NCBI GenBank assembly: GCA_024682395.1
Contig: JAIKZH010000082.1
Span: 1-37,582 of the forward strand
Direction of reading: 5' to 3'
Origin: Bacteroidaceae bacterium
GTDB lineage: Bacteria; Bacteroidota; Bacteroidia; Bacteroidales; Bacteroidaceae
DNA: 37,582 nucleotides
A program made the position numbers and the translations under genes. Under the pieces are notes generated by a model, which was given only the letters and a program-made list of their open reading frames with translations, had not been told where the DNA came from and did not search any database. Shown here piece by piece: positions 20,001 to 27,110 of this stretch. The stretch's first letter is position 1; the number at the start of each line of letters is the position of its first letter.

Positions 20001-21615
20001 TGACGCAAACAAGATAAGCATAAAGAATCAAGACACTATACCATTGAAAGTTACTATCACACCAAAACAACCTCTCGAAGAAAAAGGTTGGTATAAATCA
20101 ATGCAAGTGATTGCAAGAGGATTAATGATGATACGTAACGCAAACATAACATATCGAAACTCTTATTCTTTGGCCTTACCTGGCTTGAAGAACGAAATCG
20201 GAGATGCTTTCGGACAAAAATCTATAAATGGTATTCTGTCACCTGGACTAGACTTCGCATTTGGTGCTGTCGGAGATAGTTATGTCAATAAAGCTATTCA
20301 AAACGGATGGTTAATTGACAACGACTCAAGCATCACCACTCCTATCACAACTAATGCATCCGAGGATATTCAAGTCAGAATGACATTGGAACCATTAAGA
20401 GATCTAAAAATCGATCTTAATGCAACACGAGTCGTGAATAAATCAAAGAGTATCAGATACATGTATGCAGGAATGCCTGTAACTCAAAGCGGTAGTTTCT
20501 CAATGACAGTTATTTCTGCAAGCAGCGCATTCGCTAATCGTGGTAATATTGATAACAACTACAACTCACAACCATTTAACGACTTTATCAAGAACATAGA
20601 CATCATACAAAACCGACTTGAAAACGCATATTCAAATACTACCTACCCTATCGGTAGCGGAGAACAATTCGAAGGCAAGCCATACGACCCTGCAAATGGT
20701 GGTATTGATAAATACTCTGCAGACGTAATGGTACCTGCATTCCTTGCCGCATATTGTAATAACGATGCAAGAAAAATACCACTTAAGATATTCCCTGCAT
20801 TATTAAAAATGATGCCTAACTGGAGTGTATCATACAGCGGTTTGTCAAAGCTTCCTTGGTTTGCCAACAAATTCAGAAGTTTCAATATCAACCACGCCTA
20901 CAAGAGTATATACACAGTAGGTGCATACAACTCATTTACAAACTACATGGCCTTCATGGGTGATATGGGCTTCATTATGGATGTAACTACAGGAAATCCT
21001 ATTCCAAACAGCATGTATAATGTCAACACCGTTAGTATCAACGAAGCTTTCTCTCCTCTTATCGGAGTTGACATGACGTTCAATAATGGATTAACAACAA
21101 GAATGGAATATCGTAAGACAAGAACACTGAATCTTAGTATGACAAGTGTTGCATTAACTGAAAACTATTCCGATGACATTGTTGTAGGATTCGGTTATAA
21201 GATCAAAGACTTGAACTTATTCGGAGCAAAGAACATTCAAAGTGGAGAGAAAAGCAAAAAGAGCAACAAGAAAAACAGCAAAAACAAGAACGAAAGCGAA
21301 AACGATAGTTCCAATAAAAACTCCAAGTCAAAAACACGCGTAGGAGGAATCAGCCACGATCTTAATCTACGTTTGGATTTCTCATATCGTATGCAGAATG
21401 CGCTCAACAGAAACATTCAAACTCAAATGACCACAGCTACAAATGGTAGTACAGCATATAAACTTGCAATGTCTGCTGATTATGTGTTCAGTAATCTTCT
21501 TACATTAAGCGGATTCTTGGATTGGCAGAAGAACGTACCTCTCGTTTCCACAAGTTCATACCCTACGACCACCGCTGATTTTGGTATAAGCATGAAATTC
21601 TCATTGACAAGATAA
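14074..21615 (+). CDS. sprA: SprA/Sov, type IX secretion outer-membrane translocon
   Basis: At 2513 aa this is one of the largest single-chain barrel proteins. SprA forms a giant (36-strand) outer-membrane pore that passes folded cargo of the type IX secretion system, and gliding adhesins in some species. A signal peptide covers residues 1 to about 22, and conserved SprA stretches are seen near the start (FGPGGVRIKTNGSAELKFGY, about residue 152; GIRTDLQFGKLNLQTVVSQ). The body is beta-rich and ends in aromatic and basic strands. I start at ATG 14074; the frame is open from a TTG at 14062, which would spoil the signal peptide. Two Lys/Asn/Ser-rich low-complexity inserts (about 1884-1939 and 2389-2422) interrupt the barrel half. 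It implies that cargo with type IX C-terminal domains exists elsewhere in the genome. Confidence 0.94.
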   Translation: MNKLRYILIFIMTLAMVFTFAATYSPSSYTNSPSTSQSQLDTLSHVKVKKTDYTNDEKPIETSLDLATPENIAIDTAIYDEKQGFYRVGTRLGDNFLSAPYIMTPEEYLKWNERKSINRYFRERNDSLFARKGKEKFDFTDMHFDLGPAEKIFGPGGVRIKTNGSAELKFGYNYKYTDNPSLTERNRTVKNFDFDEKININVNASIGDKMDFNLNYNTESTFDYDAKNLKLSYEGKEDEIVRLLEAGNVSFPSNNSLVRGSQSLFGIRTDLQFGKLNLQTVVSQKKSKSQTVASKGGAQLTPFEIQAYNYDENRHFFIAQYFRDQYDIACATLPTITSGVTINRVEIWVTNTSGATENTRDIVGFVDLAEHDKIYNNIWTPKGTQQPQNQSNTLYSNIIDNYPNIRSVDKTSSILDQFLVGGVDYEKVENARLLSSNEYTLNKHLGYISLKSTLQTNNVLAISYEYTYGGNTYQVGEFSSDIKDNDKALIVKLLKNTSNSPKIGNWDLMMKNVYSLNANSVQKEKFKLDIKYQSDTTGVTLSYIPEPLFKNTTILKMMNLDRLDDNMKTNPNGKFDFIDGYTIEAQNGRIVFPVVEPFGQWLRDRLKNDQLADKYCYDELYDSTKTVAKQVAEKNKFTLEGEYKASSGSEIDLGSMNIPQGSVVVTAGGVTLTEGTDYTVNYSAGKVNIINQSIIDAGTNVSVSLESQSDFSLIRKTMLGVNWTYDFSKNFQLGGTYMHLSEQAQTTKVKMGDEPLNNTIWGLHLNWKQQSQWLTNLIDKLPLINVSQPSSINFNAEFAQLIAGKTSGVQGNASYLDDFEETKSGIDESRPSSWGLSSTPSHLTNGNLKNDVKYGYNRARLAWYSIDPLFTRRSSSLTPSHLKNDLEQLSNHYVREVYVREVYPNRDTNSGESNTLPILNVAYYPSERGPYNLDTDVDRNGNLNNPASRWGGMTKKIDASDFETSNVQYVEFWMLDPFIYTNKENSGKRYGGDLYFNLGDISEDVLKDGKKSYESGLPVSDAFSHTDSTLWGRVPAEKSVVYSFSNESGARQKQDVGLNGLSDKEEREFGIYADYLKQMKDKVAPEVYSSLYEDPAGDDYHYYRGSDFDANQTSILDRYKRINSPEGNSPNSSESGESYSTAYKTTPDVEDVNQDYTMNEYENFFEYHVNIRPEEMKVGRNFIVDERKTSVKLRNGKTEEATWYQFRIPVDEYEKKVGSISDLSSIRFMRMYLTDFEEPIVLRFASLDLVRGEWRNYTQPLYTGDKPSISGSIHTAAVNIEENNDKTPVNYVLPPGITRVIDPQQRQLTQNNEQALSITVEDLASGDARAVYKTMNQDLRKYKHVQMFVHANALEGQEHDLQDNQMSVFIRLGSDYKSNYYEYEIPLKLTAPGHYDTYTTSGCEAVWPEENMLDIDFNILTEIKHKRNKAKASNGLSYTQMYYDYDPNRPNNKISVIGNPSLGEVKTMMIGVRNNGRKTNSVEVWVNELRLQDYNNEGGYAAQGNLSMQLSDLGSINLAGHMETAGYGGLEENVASRRDDNLYEWNITTNIELGKLFPDKWKMNLPLYYSYSWQKVSPKYNPFDTDMLLKDALNECESSFARDSLSNLTETIVKTKNLSLSNWKSNYTSPRPMPFDPANFAVSYSYSQRYKTGETIVYENDENWKANFSYNYSPKYKTWEPFKKIKGKSKWLDIIKAQNLNYLPQSISFNTDLTRNYYEFQERDIDAGTQLPVVFSEQFLWNRQFNIRWDIFKALRLSYTSATHAEIEEPYTVINKSLYPDAYEAWKDSVKHSLASFGRPLTYNSTFTGSYNLPLNKIPLLDWISADGSYNASYHWNRGTELEDGTSLGHMANTQRTININSKINFETLYKKWSFLEKTEQRFSSNSRNNRNRTTKDTTTKKNSSKNKNDAASDNNKAAKEQTSNKNQKNGKSSTTNVTLNDSTNTELTHGFNTRRIIVKATTESGKSYDLKYKRVDANKISIKNQDTIPLKVTITPKQPLEEKGWYKSMQVIARGLMMIRNANITYRNSYSLALPGLKNEIGDAFGQKSINGILSPGLDFAFGAVGDSYVNKAIQNGWLIDNDSSITTPITTNASEDIQVRMTLEPLRDLKIDLNATRVVNKSKSIRYMYAGMPVTQSGSFSMTVISASSAFANRGNIDNNYNSQPFNDFIKNIDIIQNRLENAYSNTTYPIGSGEQFEGKPYDPANGGIDKYSADVMVPAFLAAYCNNDARKIPLKIFPALLKMMPNWSVSYSGLSKLPWFANKFRSFNINHAYKSIYTVGAYNSFTNYMAFMGDMGFIMDVTTGNPIPNSMYNVNTVSINEAFSPLIGVDMTFNNGLTTRMEYRKTRTLNLSMTSVALTENYSDDIVVGFGYKIKDLNLFGAKNIQSGEKSKKSNKKNSKNKNESENDSSNKNSKSKTRVGGISHDLNLRLDFSYRMQNALNRNIQTQMTTATNGSTAYKLAMSADYVFSNLLTLSGFLDWQKNVPLVSTSSYPTTTADFGISMKFSLTR

Positions 21616-21621
21616 TTATAT

Positions 21622-22317
21622 ATGACTATATCAACTCCAATAACACAATTCATAAGTCATAAAGATTGGGAAGGACTATATAATTGCTTCAATCGCATGA
21701 CAAACTCAGACTTCAGAAGGTCTGAGAAAATCATCAGGGAACAGATTCTGCCCAAACTTGACAACGAGAACTTTTGGGATACATACATGCATCTTAACAT
21801 GTATAGACCACAATCATTCATAAGCGGAATTCTGGCAATATCAAATCTGATAAAACAAAACAAACTGTCTCTTGACTGCAAAGAAGCACAAGAAACTGCA
21901 CAATGGTTTAACGAGAAGCATCCCGACTCAAATATTAAAATCTTGAAGATGGCAATACCATTGCTGACATCACACGAACAGATTGAAGACTTCTACAGTT
22001 TATTCAAAACTGATTCGCCACAATCCCTTATCAGTATTCTGCTAAACGAATCATCCGACCATGCTTATTTCACATTATTCAAGCATTTGAAATACATTAG
22101 CGACAACCATAACATCGTAAGACAAACATGTATCGTACTAATAAAAAAGAATACTGACAAGTCATATAATATGGCAAGTATCTTGCAATGCTATTTCGAC
22201 ATAAAAGATATTAAAAGTACATTCTCACTCGACATACAACCCTACGAACTTAATTATATTGACAAATCATACGATAATTTTGTTAAGTTCCTTAATGGCA
22301 AAAAACCATGCTTATGA
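21622..22317 (+). CDS. Hypothetical protein between sprA and xseA
   Basis: This 231-aa protein is not recognised. It has no signal peptide or membrane segment, so it is probably cytoplasmic. The sequence looks mostly helical, with aromatic and charged residues spaced as in tetratricopeptide-like or other helical-repeat proteins (for example DWEGLYNCFNRM near residue 18 and IEDFYSLFKTD near 136), but no repeat family can be named. It starts 6 bp after sprA and overlaps xseA at its stop (TGA within ATGA), so it is translated as part of the sprA-xseA-xseB transcript. Base composition and codon use match its neighbours, so it is a real gene. Confidence 0.75.
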   Translation: MTISTPITQFISHKDWEGLYNCFNRMTNSDFRRSEKIIREQILPKLDNENFWDTYMHLNMYRPQSFISGILAISNLIKQNKLSLDCKEAQETAQWFNEKHPDSNIKILKMAIPLLTSHEQIEDFYSLFKTDSPQSLISILLNESSDHAYFTLFKHLKYISDNHNIVRQTCIVLIKKNTDKSYNMASILQCYFDIKDIKSTFSLDIQPYELNYIDKSYDNFVKFLNGKKPCL

Positions 22318-23546
22318 AACCGCTTACACTATATGAATTAAATCATCTGGTTCGTAAAACCATAAACAACGGATTTTACGAAACCGTTTGGCTGCAATCA
22401 GAACTGATAGATGTAAGACAAAACAGCAATGGACATTGCTATCTTGAATTCATACAGAAAAGTAATGATTCTGGCACAATTATAGCCAAAGCAAAAGGGC
22501 AAGTATGGGCTAACAACTGGAAAATCATTCAACAATATTTTGAAAAAGAAACCGGTATGACATTATCAGCAGGAATGCTGGTAATGGTTGAAGTTGAAGT
22601 TACATTCAGTGAGATATACGGTTACTCTTTATCTGTTGTCGATATAAACCCTACATTCACTTTAGGCGATATAGCACGAAGAAGAAGAGAGATAATAATG
22701 AAACTAAAAGAAGAAGGAGTGGCTGATATGAATAAAGAACTACCACTTCCTACTTTACTTCAAAATATCGCTGTAATATCTACCGAAACAGCCGCAGGCT
22801 GGGGAGATTTCAGAAATCAACTCTCAAGCAATAAATATGGTCTAAAATTCAACGTCCAACTCTTTCCTGCAATTATGCAAGGAGAAAATGTTGAACCAAG
22901 CATAATACAAGCTCTTAACACCATTGCAACCGACATCAGTAAATGGGATGCAGTTGTTATAATCAGAGGTGGCGGAGCTACATCCGACTTATACGGATTC
23001 GACTCGCTACTTTTGGCAGAAAACATTGCACAATTCCCCCTCCCTATCATTACCGGAATCGGACATGAGCGCGACGACACTATTATTGACCTAATAAGTC
23101 ACACAAGGGTGAAAACACCAACGGCAGCCGCAGAGTTCATCATACATCATCAATTAGAAAACCTGAATGACGTGAAACTCTTGGAAGAAAGACTAATGAA
23201 TGCCGTATATATTAATATAAATAAGGAGAAAATAAGAATAGATCGATATATCAACAAAATACCAACTCTATTCCATTCATACAAAACTAAAGAAGAAAAT
23301 AAACTAAATCTGCTACAGATAAGATATAAAACAGGACTACAGAATATTATTGTAAATCATAAACATAAAATTGCATTATTAGAAACCAAACTGCAATCAA
23401 ATGACCCAATACATGTGATGAAACTCGGATATAGTATCATCAGACATAATGGTAAAGCTATAAATGATGTGTCACAACTGGAAGAAAACGACATTGTTGA
23501 CATACACATGGCTAAAGGTACAACAAAAGCAAAAGTTATTAAATAA
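22314..23546 (+). CDS. xseA: Exodeoxyribonuclease VII large subunit
   Basis: XseA is the catalytic subunit of exonuclease VII, which degrades single-stranded DNA from both ends. An N-terminal OB fold (about 1-100) precedes the catalytic domain, which shows VIIRGGGATSDLYGFDS, then ITGIGHERDDTIID and TRVKTPTAAAEF, the family core. A helical C-terminal part binds XseB. I choose ATG 22314, which overlaps the previous stop as ATGA (410 aa). An ATG two codons upstream (22308) is also possible. xseB follows 13 bp later. Confidence 0.93.
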   Translation: MKPLTLYELNHLVRKTINNGFYETVWLQSELIDVRQNSNGHCYLEFIQKSNDSGTIIAKAKGQVWANNWKIIQQYFEKETGMTLSAGMLVMVEVEVTFSEIYGYSLSVVDINPTFTLGDIARRRREIIMKLKEEGVADMNKELPLPTLLQNIAVISTETAAGWGDFRNQLSSNKYGLKFNVQLFPAIMQGENVEPSIIQALNTIATDISKWDAVVIIRGGGATSDLYGFDSLLLAENIAQFPLPIITGIGHERDDTIIDLISHTRVKTPTAAAEFIIHHQLENLNDVKLLEERLMNAVYININKEKIRIDRYINKIPTLFHSYKTKEENKLNLLQIRYKTGLQNIIVNHKHKIALLETKLQSNDPIHVMKLGYSIIRHNGKAINDVSQLEENDIVDIHMAKGTTKAKVIK

Positions 23547-23559
23547 ACTTATCAATATT

Positions 23560-23751
23560 ATGGAACAAACATACGAACAGGCAATAAATAAACTGGAACA
23601 AATTGTACAGAAAATAGAATCAGGAGAAATGAACGTGGACGATTTGGCACAAAACATCAAAGAAGCCCAACAACTCATCAAATTCTGTAAAGAAAAATTA
23701 ATAAAGGTGGAAGAAGATATTCAAAATGTTCTTCAAGAACCTCAACAATAA
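23560..23751 (+). CDS. xseB: Exodeoxyribonuclease VII small subunit
   Basis: This 63-aa helical protein has the XseB pattern: YEQAINKLEQIVQKIESGE near the start, then a run of amphipathic helix ending in a Glu/Gln-rich tail. Several copies bind each XseA and regulate its activity. The frame is open upstream to 23464, but the family N-terminus (MEQTYEQA) fixes the start at 23560, 13 bp after xseA. A small lipoprotein gene follows 23 bp later. Confidence 0.93.
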   Translation: MEQTYEQAINKLEQIVQKIESGEMNVDDLAQNIKEAQQLIKFCKEKLIKVEEDIQNVLQEPQQ

Positions 23752-23774
23752 AGACTCTAACATAATATCTATCT

Positions 23775-24452
23775 ATGAAATATTCATTTCTATTTATTAT
23801 AATAATCGCAACAATTGTATCATGTAATGAGCACATTAGTAATAACGAAACTAAAGACTCTATTACAACTATAACCACGCAAATTAATAAAACCGTGGAG
23901 GCTATGAATAACGACACAACATCCATAATCAAAGAAGTGTATAAGAAAGACCATAAAGATACAATACAACTTACTTTAGAAGATTATATCTCTGCATGGA
24001 AAGAAAATTTCGACAATGACTCAGAACCACAGCACTACAAACTTATAGATATTGATAATGACGGAATTAACGAGGTTTTTATGACCGACGGAAACAATAT
24101 AGCCATTGCAACATGCGGAAATAACAAAGTAGAAATTATTATCGGAAATCCAATCAGTTTCGAAGATATCCAATACGCAAATAATAAAATAATATGTGTG
24201 CGACAAGGCACAGGATGGACATACAGCTCAGGATTCCTCATTTCAGAAAGTAAACTATCATCGGTCGCAACTAAAGAACATCTAAGCAGATACAATCCCG
24301 AAACCGACGAAGAAGAGGATATATACACATATATGGTAGGTCCAAATATTGATAAACTTAGTAAAGCCACACAAACAGAAACAAATAAAATCTTTTCAGT
24401 TGAAGATAGCATGAAATATGTAAACAACATCAACGATTGGAATGATTTTTAA
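23775..24452 (+). CDS. Small predicted lipoprotein with an Asp-rich loop, function unknown
   Basis: This 225-aa protein has a lipoprotein signal (hydrophobic 5-14, then VSC with Cys17), so it should be anchored to the cell envelope. A linker rich in Asn, Thr and Asp follows. A globular part from about residue 65 contains LIDIDNDGINEVF (90-102). Its D-x-D-x-D-G core resembles calcium-binding loops of FG-GAP/VCBS-type repeats, and after it come short beta strands. The C-terminus is acidic. No known family is recognised. It is the last gene of the ruvA-to-xseB run before a 209-bp gap with the ndk promoter. Confidence 0.7.
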   Translation: MKYSFLFIIIIATIVSCNEHISNNETKDSITTITTQINKTVEAMNNDTTSIIKEVYKKDHKDTIQLTLEDYISAWKENFDNDSEPQHYKLIDIDNDGINEVFMTDGNNIAIATCGNNKVEIIIGNPISFEDIQYANNKIICVRQGTGWTYSSGFLISESKLSSVATKEHLSRYNPETDEEEDIYTYMVGPNIDKLSKATQTETNKIFSVEDSMKYVNNINDWNDF

Positions 24453-24548
24453 GAGAATAACAACCAAAAATCTACAACAAATACCTCTAAAGGCACTTTC
24501 AACAAACGTTAACAAATCTGTAAATAATACTAAAAAGAGTAAAGGATA

Positions 24549-24580
24549 TTTGGTTAATTCAAAATAAAATTATACCTTTG
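24549..24580 (+). promoter_or_regulatory. ndk promoter (TTTG-N20-TAccTTTG)
   Basis: TTTG (24549-24552) and TACCTTTG (24573-24580) are separated by 20 bp, a near-perfect Bacteroidetes promoter. The expected start is near 24587, giving a leader of about 75 bases to the ndk ATG at 24662. Confidence 0.85.
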
Positions 24581-24661
24581 CAATTGGTAAGTGATAAAAA
24601 ATAGCGTTAAAAATAATATAAACAGACGCTGTTTCACAAAAAGTAACTAAGAAACGAACAC

Positions 24662-25123
24662 ATGGAGAAAACACTGGTAATACTTAAGCCAAGCGCTGTA
24701 CAAAGAGCACTTGTAGGCGAAGTAACAGCAAGATTTGAACGTAAAGGACTTCGATTATGCGGAATGAAGATGATGCAATTAACAAACGAGATTCTTAATC
24801 GTCATTATTCACATTTAGCAACAAAGCCCTTTTTCCAAAGAATCAAAGACTCCATGATGGCTGCTCCTGTTGTATGCTGCTGCTACGAAGGTGTAGATGC
24901 AGTAGAAACTGTAAGAGCAATGACCGGTAGTACAAACGGAAGAAAAGCTGCTCCTGGCACAATCAGAGGTGACTTCGGTATGAGTTTCCAGGAAAATATC
25001 ATCCACACAAGTGATTCACCAGAAAATGCAGTAGTTGAAATATACCGATTCTTCAAACCTGAAGAAATATTCGAATATAAATTGGCAAACTTCCAGTTCT
25101 TGTACGCCAACGATGAATATTAA
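24662..25123 (+). CDS. ndk: Nucleoside diphosphate kinase
   Basis: Ndk transfers the gamma-phosphate of ATP to NDPs and dNDPs through a phosphohistidine. The 153-aa chain has LVILKPSAV near the N-terminus, the nucleotide-binding TNGRKAAPGTIRGDFGMS and the active site NIIHTSDS with His115. Oddly, the usual 'GPVVAMVWEG' strand reads APVVCCCYEG here, with three consecutive cysteines (72-74). It is transcribed from its own promoter. A 24-bp hairpin (25136-25159) follows the stop by 12 bp. Confidence 0.96.
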   Translation: MEKTLVILKPSAVQRALVGEVTARFERKGLRLCGMKMMQLTNEILNRHYSHLATKPFFQRIKDSMMAAPVVCCCYEGVDAVETVRAMTGSTNGRKAAPGTIRGDFGMSFQENIIHTSDSPENAVVEIYRFFKPEEIFEYKLANFQFLYANDEY

Positions 25124-25135
25124 TAACGTTTCTAC

Positions 25136-25159
25136 ATTTGCAATCTAAAAATTGCAAAT
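25136..25159. repeat. Perfect inverted repeat between ndk and the M23 gene
   Basis: ATTTGCAAT and ATTGCAAAT are perfect 9-bp arms around a 6-base loop (CTAAAA). No T-run follows, so it is not a standard intrinsic terminator. It may protect the ndk 3' end, cause pausing, or be a protein-binding site for the downstream gene. Confidence 0.55.
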
Positions 25160-25236
25160 ATGAACTTATTGATATCATATCTACCAAAAGAAATTAAATT
25201 AAAATTAAAGAAATATACATATTATATACCTATATT

Positions 25237-26277
25237 ATGATAAAATTATTAAACAAAATGCTTGCGTTAGCAACTGTCGCCACAATGACAATTAATGCTT
25301 CAGCACAAGATCTTCTTGCTAACCGAGCCCCTTCTGACCGAAAATTATCAGACCTAAAATCGATTAAATTCAATAATTCTTCATCATTTATTGATTTAAA
25401 CAACCCTGCATCTGATATATATAGTACATGGGACAACAAATCTGCAATAATCGCCCCAGGTACATTACCACAAAATTTCAGAATAGATCTTAGAGGTTTC
25501 GCAATGCCTACCCCAAGCCGTAAAATCACATCAAAATACGGACCACGCGGAGGACGTATGCACAAAGGTTTAGATGTTAAAGTCTATACTGGAGATACAA
25601 TCTACGCTGCATTTGACGGAAAGGCACGTGTCGTAAAATATAACGCTGGAGGTTGGGGATATTATGTAGTATTACGCCACCCTAACGGACTTGAAACACT
25701 CTACGGACATCTTAGTAAACAACTAGTAAAAGAAAACCAAATAGTACGAGCAGGACAACCTATCGGACTTGGAGGTAATACTGGACGTTCAAGCGGTAGT
25801 CACTTACACTTCGAAACTCGCTTGCTCGGACAAACAATCAACCCAGCACTTTTGTTTGATTTCGAAAGACAAGACGTTGTAGGCGATTTCTACACAATCA
25901 AACCTGGACAAATCCAAAACAAACCAAAAGCTGCATCTACAAATGCAATCGCTGCACAAGAATCACAGATTGTGCCATTTGTAAACCAACATCAGACACA
26001 AAACCAACAACTTGCTATAGCACCTACAGCAAATGTAGTGTTCGCTCCTCAACAAGTTGCAACAGCTAAACAAGCTCCTATCACACAAAGTTCTACAACA
26101 TCACAGAACTCTGTTGCTGCACAACAAAAAAGCGACACATATGTGGTGCAAACTGGAGATAACTTATTCCGTATAGCAACTAATCACGGATTAACTCTCA
26201 AACAGCTTTGCAAACTCAACAACCTAAAACCAAATAGTCTGATATCACATGGGCAAGTACTTAAGGTTGCGCAATAA
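25237..26277 (+). CDS. Secreted M23 (LytM-type) peptidoglycan endopeptidase with LysM
   Basis: The 346-aa protein has a signal peptide (cleavage after ASA, residue 23) and an M23 zinc peptidase domain (about 95-205). Zinc ligands and catalytic residues are intact: His109 and Asp113 (MHKGLDV), His158 (YGHLS) and the HxH pair 189/191 (SHLHFE). A Gln/Ala/Thr-rich linker (about 225-300) leads to a C-terminal LysM domain (302-346) that should bind glycan strands. With all metal ligands present it is probably an active endopeptidase cleaving cross-links during growth or division, not an inactive NlpD-type activator. A strong terminator follows. Confidence 0.93.
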   Translation: MIKLLNKMLALATVATMTINASAQDLLANRAPSDRKLSDLKSIKFNNSSSFIDLNNPASDIYSTWDNKSAIIAPGTLPQNFRIDLRGFAMPTPSRKITSKYGPRGGRMHKGLDVKVYTGDTIYAAFDGKARVVKYNAGGWGYYVVLRHPNGLETLYGHLSKQLVKENQIVRAGQPIGLGGNTGRSSGSHLHFETRLLGQTINPALLFDFERQDVVGDFYTIKPGQIQNKPKAASTNAIAAQESQIVPFVNQHQTQNQQLAIAPTANVVFAPQQVATAKQAPITQSSTTSQNSVAAQQKSDTYVVQTGDNLFRIATNHGLTLKQLCKLNNLKPNSLISHGQVLKVAQ

Positions 26278-26305
26278 GAACTTACTATAAAATCATACAA
26301 ACAAC

Positions 26306-26341
26306 AAAGCGATGGAATATCATAATTTTCCATCGCTTTTT
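26306..26341 (+). terminator. Intrinsic terminator of the M23 gene
   Basis: AAAGCGATGGAA pairs with TTCCATCGCTTT over 12 bp around a 10-base loop, followed by TTTTTATG. It starts 28 bp after the M23 stop codon. Together with the promoter at 26473-26501 it accounts for the 290-bp gap 26278-26567, in which I see no gene. Confidence 0.85.
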
Positions 26342-26472
26342 ATGTATATCTAATAATGATAAATAATAATGAACACGACAAAAAACTCAATTATGTGCAA
26401 TCCTCACCACTCAAATATACAGTCAATTACACATGTTCTGCTTTTTTTACGAAATTAATGGACAATCGGCAC

Positions 26473-26501
26473 TTTGCTTTCCTTAATATTTAGTATCTTT
26501 G
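26473..26501 (+). promoter_or_regulatory. Promoter of the DUF1599-DoxX-tpiA run (TTTG-N17-TAtcTTTG)
   Basis: TATCTTTG (26494-26501) matches the -7 consensus, with TTTG (26473-26476) 17 bp upstream, slightly short. The expected start is near 26508, about 60 bp before the DUF1599 ATG. Confidence 0.65.
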
Positions 26502-26567
26502 CAAAATAATATGAACATATACAGAGATTATTAATCTCAGATATGAACAAAACATAATGACAGAACA

Positions 26568-27110
26568 ATGAATACATCAGAACAATTCAAACAGGAAATG
26601 CAGAAATGTCGTGAAGTGTTTGTTAAAAAACTACATGACTATGGTCCATCATGGAGAATACTGCGCCCACAGTCTGTCACAGACCAAATATTCATTAAAG
26701 CTAAAAGAATAAGAAGCCTTGAAATAAAAGGAAAATCATTAGTCGGAGAAGGTATATACTCTGAATTCCAAGCAATAGTAAATTATGGAATTGTCGGACT
26801 GATTCAATTAGAATTAGGATATACTGATCATGTTGACATGAAAACTGATGAAGCCATAACCTACTATGACAAATATGCTGGCAAAGCATTAGAGCTAATG
26901 CTAAAAAAGAATCACGATTACGATGAAGCATGGCGCTCTATGAGAGTTAGTTCTTATACCGATTTCATTCTGACAAAGATTAACAGAACAAAAGAAATTG
27001 AAGAGCATAATGGCAAGACACTTGTCAGCGAAGGTATCGATGCCAACTATCTTGATATGATTAACTATTCCGTCTTCGGATTAATAAAACTTGATTTTAA
27101 GGAAGCGTGA
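26568..27110 (+). CDS. DUF1599 (Nmad1) protein, two tandem copies of the domain
   Basis: This 180-aa helical protein consists of two similar halves. Copy 1 (about 11-83) has HDYGPSWRILR (23-33), TDQIFIKAKRI and LVGEGIYSEF...NYGIVGLIQL. Copy 2 (about 107-178) has HDYDEAWRSMR (116-126), TDFILTKINRT and LVSEGIDANY...NYSVFGLIKL. The HDY, W, EG and NY positions line up 93-94 residues apart. The domain is known as DUF1599 or 'nucleotide modification associated domain 1', with no established function in this setting. The stop overlaps the GTG start of the next gene, so the two are translationally coupled. Confidence 0.85.
   Translation: MNTSEQFKQEMQKCREVFVKKLHDYGPSWRILRPQSVTDQIFIKAKRIRSLEIKGKSLVGEGIYSEFQAIVNYGIVGLIQLELGYTDHVDMKTDEAITYYDKYAGKALELMLKKNHDYDEAWRSMRVSSYTDFILTKINRTKEIEEHNGKTLVSEGIDANYLDMINYSVFGLIKLDFKEA

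Noticed and set aside
23464-23559. Upstream extension of xseB
   Set aside because: The added residues overlap the xseA coding end, read as shadow sequence and are absent from the XseB family N-terminus.
26278-26567. Hidden small gene or RNA in the longest gap
   Set aside because: Only a terminator and a promoter are evident. No frame of useful length or stable extra hairpin is seen.
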